Assembly: GCF_022436675.1 (NCBI RefSeq)
Contig: NZ_JAKUJZ010000004.1
Span: forward strand, 460,886-524,885
From: Rheinheimera hassiensis
Lineage (GTDB): Bacteria; Pseudomonadota; Gammaproteobacteria; Enterobacterales; Alteromonadaceae
DNA: 64,000 nucleotides
Direction of reading: 5' to 3'
Positions 7,255 to 15,787 of the stretch are shown in pieces. Both the position numbers and the translations under genes were made by a program. Numbering within the stretch: the stretch's first letter is position 1; each line of letters begins with the position of its first letter. The notes below the pieces were generated by a model. The model saw nothing but the letters and a program-made list of their open reading frames with translations, was not told the DNA's origin and did no database searches.

Positions 7255-8803
7255 CCTGGTTGTCTCCTAAACCCCGCAGCTGAAACATATACTGCGCCAT
7301 CTGCGCGATAAACTGCTCAGCTCCGAGCTGCTCTTGCAAGGCCGGTAAACCAGCGGCGAACTCTTCATAGCTGGCCGATTTATTCGCCAGCTCAATAATC
7401 GGGTTCATAAATTCTTCAGCCACTTGCTCCCATTCGCTCATGGCCTCGTTGGTTAGTGCGTCAATTTCGGCGTCTGCATCAGCTGTGTTCATCACACGGT
7501 TAATGGCTATCCGGCGATTGGTGGCAACAGGTAACCCCGGCATACCACCAGACTGCAGGGGCAGCAATGTTTCTTCGCCGGCTTTAACCAGGCTTAAGCC
7601 GAACTTGTCTGCCATTTCAGATGCTGACACTTTCAGCCCCCGGTCAACCAGGGGCGTGATGCTCTCTACCAGCATCTTTAAATCTTCCGGCTCTGGTACC
7701 TTGATCCGCACTTTCGGATAACGTTGCTGAACACCCCAGTTTAAAATGATATACGGCTTGATTAAATATTCATTGACCGACGATTCAAGCTGTCGTGCAT
7801 CCCACTTGGCAATGTCAATACGCACTTCGTTGTGTATGATGGCCTGTGACTGTGAGCTGCCATTGTCGGCTGTCATCGTTTGGCCAAGCACCGCTTTTGA
7901 CACTTGCTCATCACACCAGCGCGCCATGTTCTCAAACAGCGTATTACCGCCATTGCCCTTGGCTGTTTCAATCAGTTCAATCTTCATCGACTCAGGGATT
8001 ACTGCCCCGGCATCTGAGGCTATCTTGCTAATGGCATTGATCAAGGTGCTGATATCATCAGAGCTGGCATTTGCGCCATACTTACCAATCCGCACCGGAA
8101 TGCCAAATACTTCGGCAAAGGCCCACCAGTCGCGGATAGTAAATGACTTAAGCATGTACATCACAGCAACAAGCCGTGCCAAACCATTGCGCCATACGCT
8201 GCCCGACTTAGAGCGCGGTGTATGTAAGATAAACTTGTAGGGTTGCAGTGGTGCACCGGTTGGCGCATCTTCACTAATCAGTAGTATTTGCTGCAGGGTT
8301 TCTTGATCCTGGCGCAGGTAGCGCGGGTCTACCCATTTGTAATCCTGTGGTTTCCATGGGACGGATTTGGTGTCCCACAGAATTTGCACCAATGCTAAAC
8401 CCTTACCCAGGCCATCCAGCAAATCAAAGAATAGCTCGGGTATTTGGTCATCGTTCATGATCTCCCGTGCACGCTCTGCCATCAGCAGGTCATTGGCGTC
8501 ATCACTGGCCGCTTCAACGGTTGGCGCAATGGCAGCCACCGCCAGCTTGCGGGTGCGCAGCTGGGCGGAGTAATGCAAGTCACGCTCTTCAATTTCTTCT
8601 GCCAGCGTCATATAGGCTTCAGGATCGTTGCCGTCGATTACACTGCGCAGAATTCCTGCCAGCCTTTGTGGTGTTAGTGTTGACGCCACACTGGCCGGGC
8701 GCGGATTACGCACCCCCGTGGTGTAGGCCCTGGCAATATCTTCTGCCATTACGCCGGGCTCTATTTTAAATGGCTTGCCATTGGCATCTAAGATTGCACT
8801 CAT
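7247..8803 (-). CDS. phage portal protein (DUF935, Mu gp29 type)
   Basis: A 518-residue DUF935 portal protein, the dodecameric ring through which DNA is packaged. Conserved pieces are the N-terminal LTPQRLAGILRSVIDGNDPEAY... region, the EERDLHYSAQLRTRK block, and the GKGLALVQILWD and FAEVFGIPVRIGKY segments. Length matches Mu gp29 (about 510). Its start overlaps the large terminase stop (ATGA-type), and its end overlaps gpF. Confidence 0.92.
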   Translation of the reverse strand: MSAILDANGKPFKIEPGVMAEDIARAYTTGVRNPRPASVASTLTPQRLAGILRSVIDGNDPEAYMTLAEEIEERDLHYSAQLRTRKLAVAAIAPTVEAASDDANDLLMAERAREIMNDDQIPELFFDLLDGLGKGLALVQILWDTKSVPWKPQDYKWVDPRYLRQDQETLQQILLISEDAPTGAPLQPYKFILHTPRSKSGSVWRNGLARLVAVMYMLKSFTIRDWWAFAEVFGIPVRIGKYGANASSDDISTLINAISKIASDAGAVIPESMKIELIETAKGNGGNTLFENMARWCDEQVSKAVLGQTMTADNGSSQSQAIIHNEVRIDIAKWDARQLESSVNEYLIKPYIILNWGVQQRYPKVRIKVPEPEDLKMLVESITPLVDRGLKVSASEMADKFGLSLVKAGEETLLPLQSGGMPGLPVATNRRIAINRVMNTADADAEIDALTNEAMSEWEQVAEEFMNPIIELANKSASYEEFAAGLPALQEQLGAEQFIAQMAQYMFQLRGLGDNQDG

Positions 8804-10479
8804 AGTCTTATCCCTCTGCCGCGCAAGTCATGCTGCGGCATATCATCAAATCGGTTGTTGTCGGCGGCGGTACCAAGGAAGCGGCGGTGAGATTCATCCC
8901 CATGCGCCTTAATGGTGTGCAGTTCGTAGCGGGTTATATCTGCCTTAGATGCCAGCACGGCGAGGAAGATAGCCACAGCGCTGTCGCCGTGTCGTTTGTT
9001 ACCATCGCTGCCAACTGTGCGGCTGTCATCAATACCAGGCACGCCCCTGAATATTTGGATCTGGCCTAAGTCGGTGATCACATCTTCATGCTTGGGTAAC
9101 AGCAGTTCGTTGTCTTCAAACATGGCTTTAAAGCGCGGCATATTCTCGCGGTAGAACGCCACCGACAGCATTACCTCAACCACTTCAGCACCGTACTTGT
9201 AACGGGCTTGCTCGGCTAAGTACTGGCCGTTTCCGCGTGCGTCCAGGTAAATACCATCACGCCGTGGCAGCCGGTCACAGATGAAGTAAAGCGCCTGCTC
9301 TTGCTGTTTAAACGGTACGTTCTTCAGCTCCACTAAAAACGGTACCGTTCGCCTGGTGTCGTTCTCAACCGTGATGGGGGCGAATACGGTTAAGTCACCG
9401 CTACGCGCAAAGTCTTCGCCCAGGGCGTGGCGTAAATCCAGTGGCAGCTTCTTCAGTTCTGGCAGTACATGCTGCTCCAGCCACTCTTGCATCTCGCCAA
9501 TGCGGGCATGTTCACTGGCTTCGTTAAATGCAGTGGTACCGGTGAATCTGAGAATAGGGGCGTTAAGTATTGCGGCACGTTCACGCAGGCCACGGCTGAT
9601 GTAAGCACCACCGCCGTTCTTCGGCACGCAGTAGTATTCTTCCAGAGCATCTTCTTCGGTTGCTGTTGCTTTGAGTAAGGCCGCTTTCCATGCATCCTCA
9701 GCCTCTTGGCTCCACTCCTTACCCCGCACCTGGCAGATGCGTTTAAACAAGCCATGGGCGCAGGCATCATCAATAGTAATGCGGTGAACCGAGTAATCTT
9801 TTTTACCGGCACGCGAATCGTCAATCAGCTTATTGAAGGTATTTTCAACCCCGTTGTGGGTTGAGATCAAACGTACCTTTGCACCCCACATGGTGAGTGC
9901 CGTAGCAGCTTTTAATACCTCTGCTAAGCGTTCGTGAAATGCTGCCTCATCTATCGTGACATTACCCTGCATACCGCGCAGGTTTGACGGGTTTGACGAT
10001 AGCGCCTGTATCTTAAAACCGGATGCAAAGTAAATGGCAAAGGTCAGGATTTCTTTACCGTCCTGACCATCATCAATAAAGATTTCTTCCTGAATTTCAC
10101 CGGCAGCTTTATTAAATACCTTGGCCCACATGGCCGCAGCATCAATAAACTCCCGCGCCATTTCTTTAGTAGAGCCAACATAAAAATGGTTGGTACCGCC
10201 GTGGCCGCGTGCAGCGCTGGCTGTTAATGATGCATCACACGCCTCAGCCCAGGTGACGCCGGTTCGGCGTGACTTCTCACAAATCTTTAATGGCGACTCG
10301 TCGGCTATCCAGTCTTTTTGATACCCGAGCAACACTTCTTTAGGGTCGAAGCGGCTGAGCACGGACGCCTCATAAGCCGGGTCAAAGCTACTGCCTGACG
10401 CTAAAGAACCGCCACTTGCTGCCGCACCAAGAGCAAGTGCAGCACCAACGGCTGCACCCAGTAACTTTTTCCTGGTCAT
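8800..10479 (-). CDS. phage terminase large subunit (Mu gp28 type)
   Basis: A 559-residue DNA-packaging motor. A degenerate Walker A (EKSRRTGVTWAEA) lies near residues 67-79, Walker B (GNVTIDEAAFHE) near residue 173, and nuclease acidic residues in ALGEDFARSGD, LDARGNG and HGDSAVAIF, as in Mu gp28. Odd feature: residues 1-30 look like a secretion signal (basic start, then a Leu/Ala/Gly core). The start is shared with the small terminase stop (TAATG-type overlap at 10479). The ATPase and nuclease assignment is firm. Confidence 0.92.
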   Translation of the reverse strand: MTRKKLLGAAVGAALALGAAASGGSLASGSSFDPAYEASVLSRFDPKEVLLGYQKDWIADESPLKICEKSRRTGVTWAEACDASLTASAARGHGGTNHFYVGSTKEMAREFIDAAAMWAKVFNKAAGEIQEEIFIDDGQDGKEILTFAIYFASGFKIQALSSNPSNLRGMQGNVTIDEAAFHERLAEVLKAATALTMWGAKVRLISTHNGVENTFNKLIDDSRAGKKDYSVHRITIDDACAHGLFKRICQVRGKEWSQEAEDAWKAALLKATATEEDALEEYYCVPKNGGGAYISRGLRERAAILNAPILRFTGTTAFNEASEHARIGEMQEWLEQHVLPELKKLPLDLRHALGEDFARSGDLTVFAPITVENDTRRTVPFLVELKNVPFKQQEQALYFICDRLPRRDGIYLDARGNGQYLAEQARYKYGAEVVEVMLSVAFYRENMPRFKAMFEDNELLLPKHEDVITDLGQIQIFRGVPGIDDSRTVGSDGNKRHGDSAVAIFLAVLASKADITRYELHTIKAHGDESHRRFLGTAADNNRFDDMPQHDLRGRGIRL

Positions 10480-11060
10480 TATGCGATCCCTAATATTTCA
10501 CGCTTCAGCAGCTCTACGGATTCTTTGGTTAAGCCTGCAGTTTTAGCCACCTTCTCAGCAGTGTTGGCCGCTTCCACAGCAAAGGCGCTACGGATTTCTT
10601 TCTCTACTTTAAGGCTGGACATAGACGCCGCTTCAATGCGTTGCACCACCAAGGCCAGCTGCCCAAGCGCTTTAGGTGATATAGGTTCAGCGCCATCTTC
10701 GGCGGCTTCGTCCATCAGCTTCATGCTGGTTTCAAACGCCATGGTGCGCACGAACTCCTGCAGCAGCTTGCCCACGTCTGACGTTGGCGCCTGGCCTAGC
10801 TTGCTGATCCATACCTCTGCCACTTCTCGTGACTGCCTGATGCGCTCACCCACACCTTCAAACTTTTGGGCATAGCGGTTTAATCCGGTGCGGCTTAGCT
10901 TAGCGTCTTCGGGCAAGCCGGCTTCTTCAATCATTTGATTGATAGCCTCACGGATATCGGTTTGATGCATATCGCCACTGCGGATAAACGCATGCAGCTG
11001 ATCGCGGATAACCTGCGGCAGCAGGTTAACTTTGGACTTACGACTACCTGATAATTGCAT
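10479..11060 (-). CDS. phage small terminase-like protein (DUF3486, Mu gp27)
   Basis: A 193-residue DUF3486 protein. The N-terminal helix-turn-helix-like part (SKVNLLPQVIRDQLHAFI ... INQMIEEAG ... LSRTGLNRYAQKF) precedes a long helical C-terminus. Family members are encoded just before the large terminase in Mu-like phages and probably recognise the packaging start. The stop overlaps the large terminase start. ATG at 11060 follows a GGGGGCG-type site. Confidence 0.87.
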   Translation of the reverse strand: MQLSGSRKSKVNLLPQVIRDQLHAFIRSGDMHQTDIREAINQMIEEAGLPEDAKLSRTGLNRYAQKFEGVGERIRQSREVAEVWISKLGQAPTSDVGKLLQEFVRTMAFETSMKLMDEAAEDGAEPISPKALGQLALVVQRIEAASMSSLKVEKEIRSAFAVEAANTAEKVAKTAGLTKESVELLKREILGIA

Positions 11061-11071
11061 AACGCCCCCTT

Positions 11072-11362
11072 TTAAGCCCGTGGGCGTTTAACACCCGGCA
11101 CTGTGGCTTGGCCAGTGGCTACATCGTCACCACGGCCAGTCAGGCGGGCTATTTGGTAGTCAGACAACGTGCGTAACGTAATTAGATCCTGCTCTGCCAG
11201 CCAGGCTAAATGGGTGCGCACCTGGTCGCGGCTAACGTTGTGTCCATATGCTTCCAGGCATGAATCCAAAATGGACTCGTTAGCCTCAAAGCCCTGCATT
11301 TCACGCAAAGAGCGCAGGATCACAAGCCGCTGGTCTTCCGTTAATAATGTTTTAAATGACAT
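11072..11362 (-). CDS. Mu gp26-like phage protein
   Basis: A 96-residue protein of the small family found just before DUF3486 in Mu-like phages. It has a winged-helix-like layout (LTEDQRLVILRSL, SILDSCLEAYG, VSRDQVRTHLAWLAEQDLI), which suggests DNA binding or a packaging role. The exact function is unknown. It lies 11 bases from the small terminase gene and eight from the DUF2730 gene. Confidence 0.75.
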   Translation of the reverse strand: MSFKTLLTEDQRLVILRSLREMQGFEANESILDSCLEAYGHNVSRDQVRTHLAWLAEQDLITLRTLSDYQIARLTGRGDDVATGQATVPGVKRPRA

Positions 11363-11370
11363 ATAAACCC

Positions 11371-11670
11371 CTATTTATCATCCTTCAAACGCTGTTCTAA
11401 TAGCAGTTGTGCCAGGTGTTGAACGGGCCGGATTTTCTCTTCCAGCGTTTCTACACTTCCTTTGGTGCGCTCCAGGGCAACCAGCAACTCAGTGATTTGC
11501 GTCTGGGTTGGCAAGCTGTCTACATGGGCTTGCAGCTGGTCTACTTTCTTTTCAACTTTCGCCAGGTCTTCACGCCTGGCGTAGGTCTTGGATAGCAGCG
11601 CCAATATCACCATGCCTGCAGTACTCATTGCCGCCCACAGCATGGGCCAGTAAGCTTTAAGCCACTCCAT
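11371..11670 (-). CDS. DUF2730 membrane-anchored coiled-coil protein (Mu gp25)
   Basis: A 99-residue protein with one N-terminal membrane helix (about residues 6-26, LKAYWPMLWAAMSTAGMVILALL) followed by a charged coiled coil (YARREDLAKVEKKVDQLQAHVDSL...). This is the DUF2730 layout of Mu-like phages, encoded in the lysis region. Such membrane coiled-coil proteins resemble i-spanins, but that role is inferred. Its start overlaps the stop of the zinc-finger gene. Confidence 0.82.
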   Translation of the reverse strand: MEWLKAYWPMLWAAMSTAGMVILALLSKTYARREDLAKVEKKVDQLQAHVDSLPTQTQITELLVALERTKGSVETLEEKIRPVQHLAQLLLEQRLKDDK

Positions 11671-11888
11671 TAGCGCGCCTCCTTAATGGCCTGGCAGCTA
11701 ATACAACGCACGGCGCGAGGTACTGCAGCTAAACGTGGTAACGGGATTTCTTCACTACATTCAACGCAACAGCGGGTACCTTGCTTGTCTGTCAGCGGTT
11801 GCTCTGTAACTTGATCCAACTGTCGTGCAAGGGCATTGTCTCTAAACGCCTGTTCTACATCTGAGGCGCGATCAAACAGGTCTGTCAT
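11670..11888 (-). CDS. TraR/DksA-type zinc finger phage protein
   Basis: A 72-residue C4 zinc-finger protein: cysteines in CCVEC (40-44) and CISC (62-65), typical of TraR/DksA C-terminal fingers, with an N-terminal D-x-A-x-x-D-helix (FDRASDVEQAFRDNALARQ). TraR-like proteins bind RNA polymerase through the secondary channel and shift promoter choice without ppGpp. Located between holin and DUF2730 genes, as in other Mu-like phages. Its start overlaps the holin stop. Confidence 0.88.
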   Translation of the reverse strand: MTDLFDRASDVEQAFRDNALARQLDQVTEQPLTDKQGTRCCVECSEEIPLPRLAAVPRAVRCISCQAIKEAR

Positions 11889-12484
11889 TGACGCCCCTTA
11901 ACAAGGCCAGCCAGCGCACCTGTTACTTTGGCACCGCTGCCTTTGGGGTGAGGGGCAAAGCCGTCCAGGGTACGTAAGCCTAAGTAACCCCAGGCAGGGG
12001 CTGATAAGAACACAGCAATGTAAGGTTCAAAACCAGAGCCAAAGCCAAACGCTTTTAAGCCTTCTATCAAAAAGCAGTACGCAAACGTTGCCCACATTGA
12101 CTTGCGCGCCATGTATGGCCGGGTAGTTCTGATGTACGGGTCTTCGGCTTTGTCGCCTGCACGGATCGTTTCTTGCGTTTCGTGGTGCTCAGCCTGCTTA
12201 TCGTTTAGGGTCAGCTCCTGGCGGCGGGTTATTTCCTTTTCCATTTCCGCTTTAATGCGCTCCAGCTCAACCAGGCTTTCAGGTGGCAGCTTCTGCATTT
12301 CGCGGGTTAGCGCCATTTCCTTTTGCGCACTGCTCATGCCCAAAACGCTGTCTACTTGCTCGACCATACCGGCCACTTTTTCCGCTGTTTCACTACCACC
12401 GAACATGGCCGATATGCCACGGATGGCCGCAGGGCCAACCTCCATAGCGAGCTTTGCGGCCCCTAAAATTATTGAAAGAGACAT
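11885..12484 (-). CDS. holin of the 3TM type
   Basis: A 199-residue protein with the layout of the phage/GTA 3TM holin family: an N-terminal amphipathic segment, a long charged helix (SAQKEMALTREMQKLPPESLVELERIKAEMEKEITRRQE), the TRPYMARKSMWATFAYCFL membrane segment and further hydrophobic stretches to about residue 172. Holins open the inner membrane for lysozyme export. It lies beside the lysozyme and spanin-like genes. Confidence 0.78.
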   Translation of the reverse strand: MSLSIILGAAKLAMEVGPAAIRGISAMFGGSETAEKVAGMVEQVDSVLGMSSAQKEMALTREMQKLPPESLVELERIKAEMEKEITRRQELTLNDKQAEHHETQETIRAGDKAEDPYIRTTRPYMARKSMWATFAYCFLIEGLKAFGFGSGFEPYIAVFLSAPAWGYLGLRTLDGFAPHPKGSGAKVTGALAGLVKGRQ

Positions 12485-12738
12485 TGTTTTAAACTCCTGA
12501 ATTTAGATAGGTTGTCGGTGCCGCCTGGCACCGCAGTTTGATTAACATAGATATGCAAACGGATATCGCCCGCAGTAACGTTGTTCCAGCCGGCAGCAAA
12601 ATATGCCTGCATGGTGCCGCAGCGGCTAAACAGCGGAGGGTTCGAAGGAACGGGCTGGCCGGTTTCGTGAAAATGCAATTCAGCACTAAGGCGCTTTGCG
12701 CGCCCCTGAGCTTTCGAGTAGTCCCAGTTTTTGCCCAT
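12469..12738 (-). CDS. hypothetical phage protein in the lysis region
   Basis: An 89-residue protein beginning MGKNWDYSKAQGRAKRL. The ATG at 12738 overlaps the lysozyme stop as TAATG and has GGGAG upstream, so it is preferred to an upstream in-frame codon. It is rich in aromatic residues and has no membrane helix or signal. Its 3' end overlaps the holin start. No family is recognised; being between lysozyme and holin suggests a lysis accessory. Confidence 0.6.
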   Translation of the reverse strand: MGKNWDYSKAQGRAKRLSAELHFHETGQPVPSNPPLFSRCGTMQAYFAAGWNNVTAGDIRLHIYVNQTAVPGGTDNLSKFRSLKQCLFQ

Positions 12739-13331
12739 TAGTAAATCTCCCACGCGGCATTGGTGAGGCTTACTAAGCGGTTATGCCAGCCTTCAATGAA
12801 GCGGCCTTGCGTGGTGTTCTTCAGCAGAATACGGGCATAAAAACGCGCACGGCGCAGGCCATAGCGTGCACACAGATATTCAACATCAGTACCGTGGATA
12901 GCCGCGCGGGATAAAGGGCCAATCTTGCCATCGGCTTTAGTACCGGCAATTTCCTGCAGCATTAAAAGCGCATTGGTTACGCCATGCTGCACAGCGGCGT
13001 CGAAGGTATACAGCGCAACAGGCCCCGCCCACTGCTGGCAGTAGGCAGGTTTCCAGTAGTAGGTGTGGTAAACAGAAACTATTTTATCCAGCGATAAAGA
13101 CGAGATATCCAACGCCGGAAAAGCGCGCTTACTAATGCCGCCTTTGGTTTCGCCCCCGGCGTCTTTGGGGTCGTTAACATAACCTAAGTTTGGGTAAGGT
13201 GTGCCGGCTGCATTAAGTGCGCCTTCTTCAATAAGCACAAAGCGCACAGCATGGCAGAACTCAGGCGTATATCCTGCCGTAGCAAATGGGTAACTGGCCG
13301 GTGGTAAAGCAGCGTGGGAGCCGGAAAGCAT
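12738..13331 (-). CDS. phage lysozyme, glycoside hydrolase 108 type
   Basis: A 197-residue GH108 endolysin that cuts peptidoglycan. The catalytic region is seen as FVLIEEGALN (Glu near residues 35-36) and YVNDPKDAGGETKGGIS (near 51-67), followed by the C-terminal binding half with ADGKIGPLSRAAI. No signal peptide is evident, so export needs the holin. The ATG at 13331 directly abuts a 19-base hairpin and has no ribosome site, so the true start may lie further in. Confidence 0.87.
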   Translation of the reverse strand: MLSGSHAALPPASYPFATAGYTPEFCHAVRFVLIEEGALNAAGTPYPNLGYVNDPKDAGGETKGGISKRAFPALDISSLSLDKIVSVYHTYYWKPAYCQQWAGPVALYTFDAAVQHGVTNALLMLQEIAGTKADGKIGPLSRAAIHGTDVEYLCARYGLRRARFYARILLKNTTQGRFIEGWHNRLVSLTNAAWEIY

Positions 13332-13374
13332 AAAAGCACAACCTGATTAAGTATATTAATCGGATTGTGCTTTT
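13332..13374. terminator. strong bidirectional hairpin before lysozyme
   Basis: Nineteen-base stem (13332-13350 with 13356-13374, two mismatches) and a five-base loop, flanked by A-run and T-run on either side, so it can terminate both strands. It separates the lipoprotein gene from the lysozyme start codon. Confidence 0.8.
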
Positions 13375-13403
13375 TATTTAGGGGTCAGATAAATTAACTG
13401 ATA

Positions 13404-13844
13404 TTAATTATATACGGATACTGGTAAAAAATAGTTATCACGCATTGTTGCTTTTATTTTGCAAAAATCAAGGCTTTCTTGCTTGCCGACAACAAGAAAT
13501 CCATTGATTCCATTAGCGTCACCACCAACATAAATCCAATGGGTGTGTCTGCTTTTGTTATCTTTTATTCTGAACTCAATATCATAAGTCCACCCATATT
13601 CTCTTGAACGATATCCTAATAAATCACGGGAATCATCTATCACATCTAGCTGATAAGTAGCATATACATGCTCAGCTTTTTTGACTGCTGGGCACAATTG
13701 AGAGAGAACTGAGCCAGCATCCTGAATTTTTTCTGAATGTTTAATATCACGTTCATTGATTTCAAAATGAAAATCTTCATCTGGCTTGCTACAGCCATAA
13801 ACCAAAGCTGTTAATATTAAAAGTAATGGCAGTAATTTCTTCAT
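13404..13844 (-). CDS. small lipoprotein, probable prophage cargo gene
   Basis: A 146-residue protein with a lipoprotein signal (MKKLLPLLLILTALVYGC; the lipobox cysteine is residue 18). The mature part has Asp/Glu-rich and aromatic stretches (YGWTYDIEFRIKDN, HTHWIYVGGDANG) and two further cysteines. Base composition is clearly more A+T rich than the flanking phage genes, and it is bounded downstream by a bidirectional hairpin. This looks like a moron expressed from the prophage, perhaps altering the lysogen envelope; function unknown. Confidence 0.7.
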   Translation of the reverse strand: MKKLLPLLLILTALVYGCSKPDEDFHFEINERDIKHSEKIQDAGSVLSQLCPAVKKAEHVYATYQLDVIDDSRDLLGYRSREYGWTYDIEFRIKDNKSRHTHWIYVGGDANGINGFLVVGKQESLDFCKIKATMRDNYFLPVSVYN

Positions 13845-13854
13845 AAACCTTTCC

Positions 13855-14268
13855 TTAAAACAAATCCGGTTGTCTGTTTTTCACTTCTCGCTTGCGCATC
13901 TTAGCAACAACCCGATAGATATGCTGCATGCTTTTGTCGTACTTGCGTGACAGCTCTTCCACGTTGTCGCCCTTAAACTCCTGCCAGATAGACAGGTTCA
14001 TAATCTCCGCTTCTAACTGGCGGCCCCGTGGCAGATACAGCTGCACGCCGCCGAACTCGCGGCAAATGCGATTCAGCAACGCGATAGCAATTTTAGTGTC
14101 GGCGCCATGCGTTTCAAGCTCGTTTTTAAACATGGCGTAAATCTGCCGCATTGCTTCGGGCCAGCGCTGTGACTCTTCATCTTCGGCTATGCGCTCAACG
14201 TCATCTAAGCTGACATTGTCATAACCAAAGAAGTCGGCGGTATCGTCTGCTGCATTATGCTCACTCAT
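13855..14268 (-). CDS. mor: Mor-type middle/late transcription activator
   Basis: A 137-residue member of the Mor family, which turns on middle or late transcription in Mu. Conserved parts are WPEAMRQIYAMF, the GGVQLYLPRGRQLE strand-turn typical of Mor, and the C-terminal helix-turn-helix (NVEELSRKYDKSMQHIYRVVAKMRKRE). It is the last gene before the lipoprotein and lysis genes, the place expected for the switch from early to late expression. It overlaps the upstream gene by eight bases. Confidence 0.88.
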   Translation of the reverse strand: MSEHNAADDTADFFGYDNVSLDDVERIAEDEESQRWPEAMRQIYAMFKNELETHGADTKIAIALLNRICREFGGVQLYLPRGRQLEAEIMNLSIWQEFKGDNVEELSRKYDKSMQHIYRVVAKMRKREVKNRQPDLF

Positions 14269-14749
14269 GGTTCACCTCAATAATGCGGCCACCCAGTTTT
14301 AGCATGTGCGCTTCAAACAGGCGGCGGTCTTCCTCGGGGTTAGTTACGGTTTGCGCTTTGTACTCAATAGTACTGCCCGCCGGTGTTTCAGCGGCTATCT
14401 GCCCAAGGCGGGTGGTAAGCACCTTGCGCAGGTAGTTGTGGTTGGTTAGCTGTTTGCCGTTACCGTTTATGCGGTTTTGCTGCAGGCTGGCCACGGTTTG
14501 CTCCAGCGCTTCGGCCAAAGCATTGTGGTTGCCGGTTAGTGCCAGAGTTTCCTGCACCAGGCTAAGTGCCTTGCTGTTGCTTAAGTCTTGTTTGGTTGGC
14601 CGGAACAACGCCAGATACGCCACCATATTGCCACCCAGCTTGTAATTCATACGCGAAAACTGGCCCAGCAACTGGCGACCAGCATCGTCGGCCACAAGTT
14701 GATCCAGGTGGATATTTGTATGGCAAACAGGGCAGCGGCTTAATTTCAT
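14261..14749 (-). CDS. hypothetical phage early protein with N-terminal CxxC
   Basis: A 162-residue protein starting MKLSRCPVCHTNIHLDQL, a half zinc-ribbon (CPVCH), followed by helical sequence (ALAEALEQTVASLQQNRI). Between gemA and mor, overlapping both neighbours by 4-8 bases. Similar genes occur at this place in Mu-like prophages, but no function is known to me. Confidence 0.65.
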   Translation of the reverse strand: MKLSRCPVCHTNIHLDQLVADDAGRQLLGQFSRMNYKLGGNMVAYLALFRPTKQDLSNSKALSLVQETLALTGNHNALAEALEQTVASLQQNRINGNGKQLTNHNYLRKVLTTRLGQIAAETPAGSTIEYKAQTVTNPEEDRRLFEAHMLKLGGRIIEVNHE

Positions 14750-15330
14750 AACATAGCCCCGTTAATGCGTTCCCAGCGCTTCAGCAACTCTTTGTAGCTG
14801 TCTTTCGGATCAGGCTGGTAGCCGCGCTTTTTAAGGTTCTCGAACAAGCAACGGCGCGCCCAGCGCTTTAAGCTGTTAAGGGTTTTGTCCGCATCGTCAC
14901 CGCGTAACCACTGCACCTCGGCAATGCCGGTACCATCGTTAGCCGCGGCTGTCATGCGCTTAACCCATTCGTTCAGGGCGGTTTCGCTGCCGTCTTCAAT
15001 AAAGCCGGCGCGGTGCATAAAAATCCACAGGGCGCGTATAGCACTGCGCTCGTCCTTAGGGCCATCTGCTGTGCCGGGGCTAAAGCGCTTATTCGCTGTT
15101 GGTTTAAAACCCAAGTCTTTAAACGCTTCAAGCACTGTAAAAAGCTCGGGCACTGTTAGCTGGCTGCAGCTGGTTTTGCCCTTTGCGTAGTGGGCAAGGT
15201 TGGCGCGGTAGCTGTCTTCATCCATACCCAGCTGGGTGCGTGCGATGTGGATCATGCTAACCAGGGTTCGCCGCTGGGCGGCGGCAGTTGAAACGCCGGA
15301 ACGCCGGGCTTTTTCTGTGATATAGGTCAT
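14746..15330 (-). CDS. gemA: GemA-type regulator (gp16, DUF1018)
   Basis: A 194-residue DUF1018 protein. The N-terminal block (RRTLVSMIHIARTQLGMDEDSYRANLAHYAKGK) and the C-terminal helices are typical of Mu gp16/GemA, an early protein reported to affect host gene expression and DNA supercoiling. It sits at the end of the early region just before the mor gene, as in Mu. The start overlaps the preceding small gene by four bases. Confidence 0.88.
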   Translation of the reverse strand: MTYITEKARRSGVSTAAAQRRTLVSMIHIARTQLGMDEDSYRANLAHYAKGKTSCSQLTVPELFTVLEAFKDLGFKPTANKRFSPGTADGPKDERSAIRALWIFMHRAGFIEDGSETALNEWVKRMTAAANDGTGIAEVQWLRGDDADKTLNSLKRWARRCLFENLKKRGYQPDPKDSYKELLKRWERINGAML

Positions 15331-15527
15331 TCGGCACCTGCCTTGGCCTGCTGGCGAAGTTGGTTTTCACTGACAGCCTTATCGTAATCTGCCAAAACAA
15401 ATAGCCCGGTATCCTCGCCACACATGCAAGCTAACTCGTCAAAAGCTTTCTTGTTTTCGCCTTTAAGCATTAGGCCCATAATGATGCTGTACTTCTGTTT
15501 TCTTTCATCTTTTTTAAGTGGCATCAC
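15327..15527 (-). CDS. small hypothetical early phage protein
   Basis: Sixty-six residues, Lys-rich N-terminus (MPLKKDERKQKYSIIMGLMLKGENK) and two cysteines in ACMCGED. Stop and start codons overlap both neighbours in ATGA fashion, which supports real translation. No family recognised. Confidence 0.6.
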   Translation of the reverse strand: MMPLKKDERKQKYSIIMGLMLKGENKKAFDELACMCGEDTGLFVLADYDKAVSENQLRQQAKAGAE

Positions 15528-15787
15528 GCACCTGCCTTAGCTTGCTGTTCAGCAAACCATGTTGGGATAGGAAATCTGGATGTAAACAAGTAAGCATCAA
15601 CTTGCTCGGCTTCTATATCCTTGGCTTCCGGCCAATTGCTAAGAATTTCATCAACATCATCTGCGTATGCCACAACGATGGAATGACTGTTATCAGCCGC
15701 ATATCCACTGCACCAGTATGGGTGTTTAACCGGCCATTTAATTGGACGGTAATCTTCTGGGTTTGCCTTAAATCTGGCCCGAATCAT
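15524..15787 (-). CDS. small hypothetical early phage protein
   Basis: Eighty-seven residues with several Trp/Tyr/Pro motifs (PIKWPVKHPYWCSGYAAD) and an acidic centre. Four-base overlaps with both neighbours argue that it is translated as part of the early operon. No family recognised; no signal or membrane segment. Confidence 0.6.
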   Translation of the reverse strand: MIRARFKANPEDYRPIKWPVKHPYWCSGYAADNSHSIVVAYADDVDEILSNWPEAKDIEAEQVDAYLFTSRFPIPTWFAEQQAKAGA

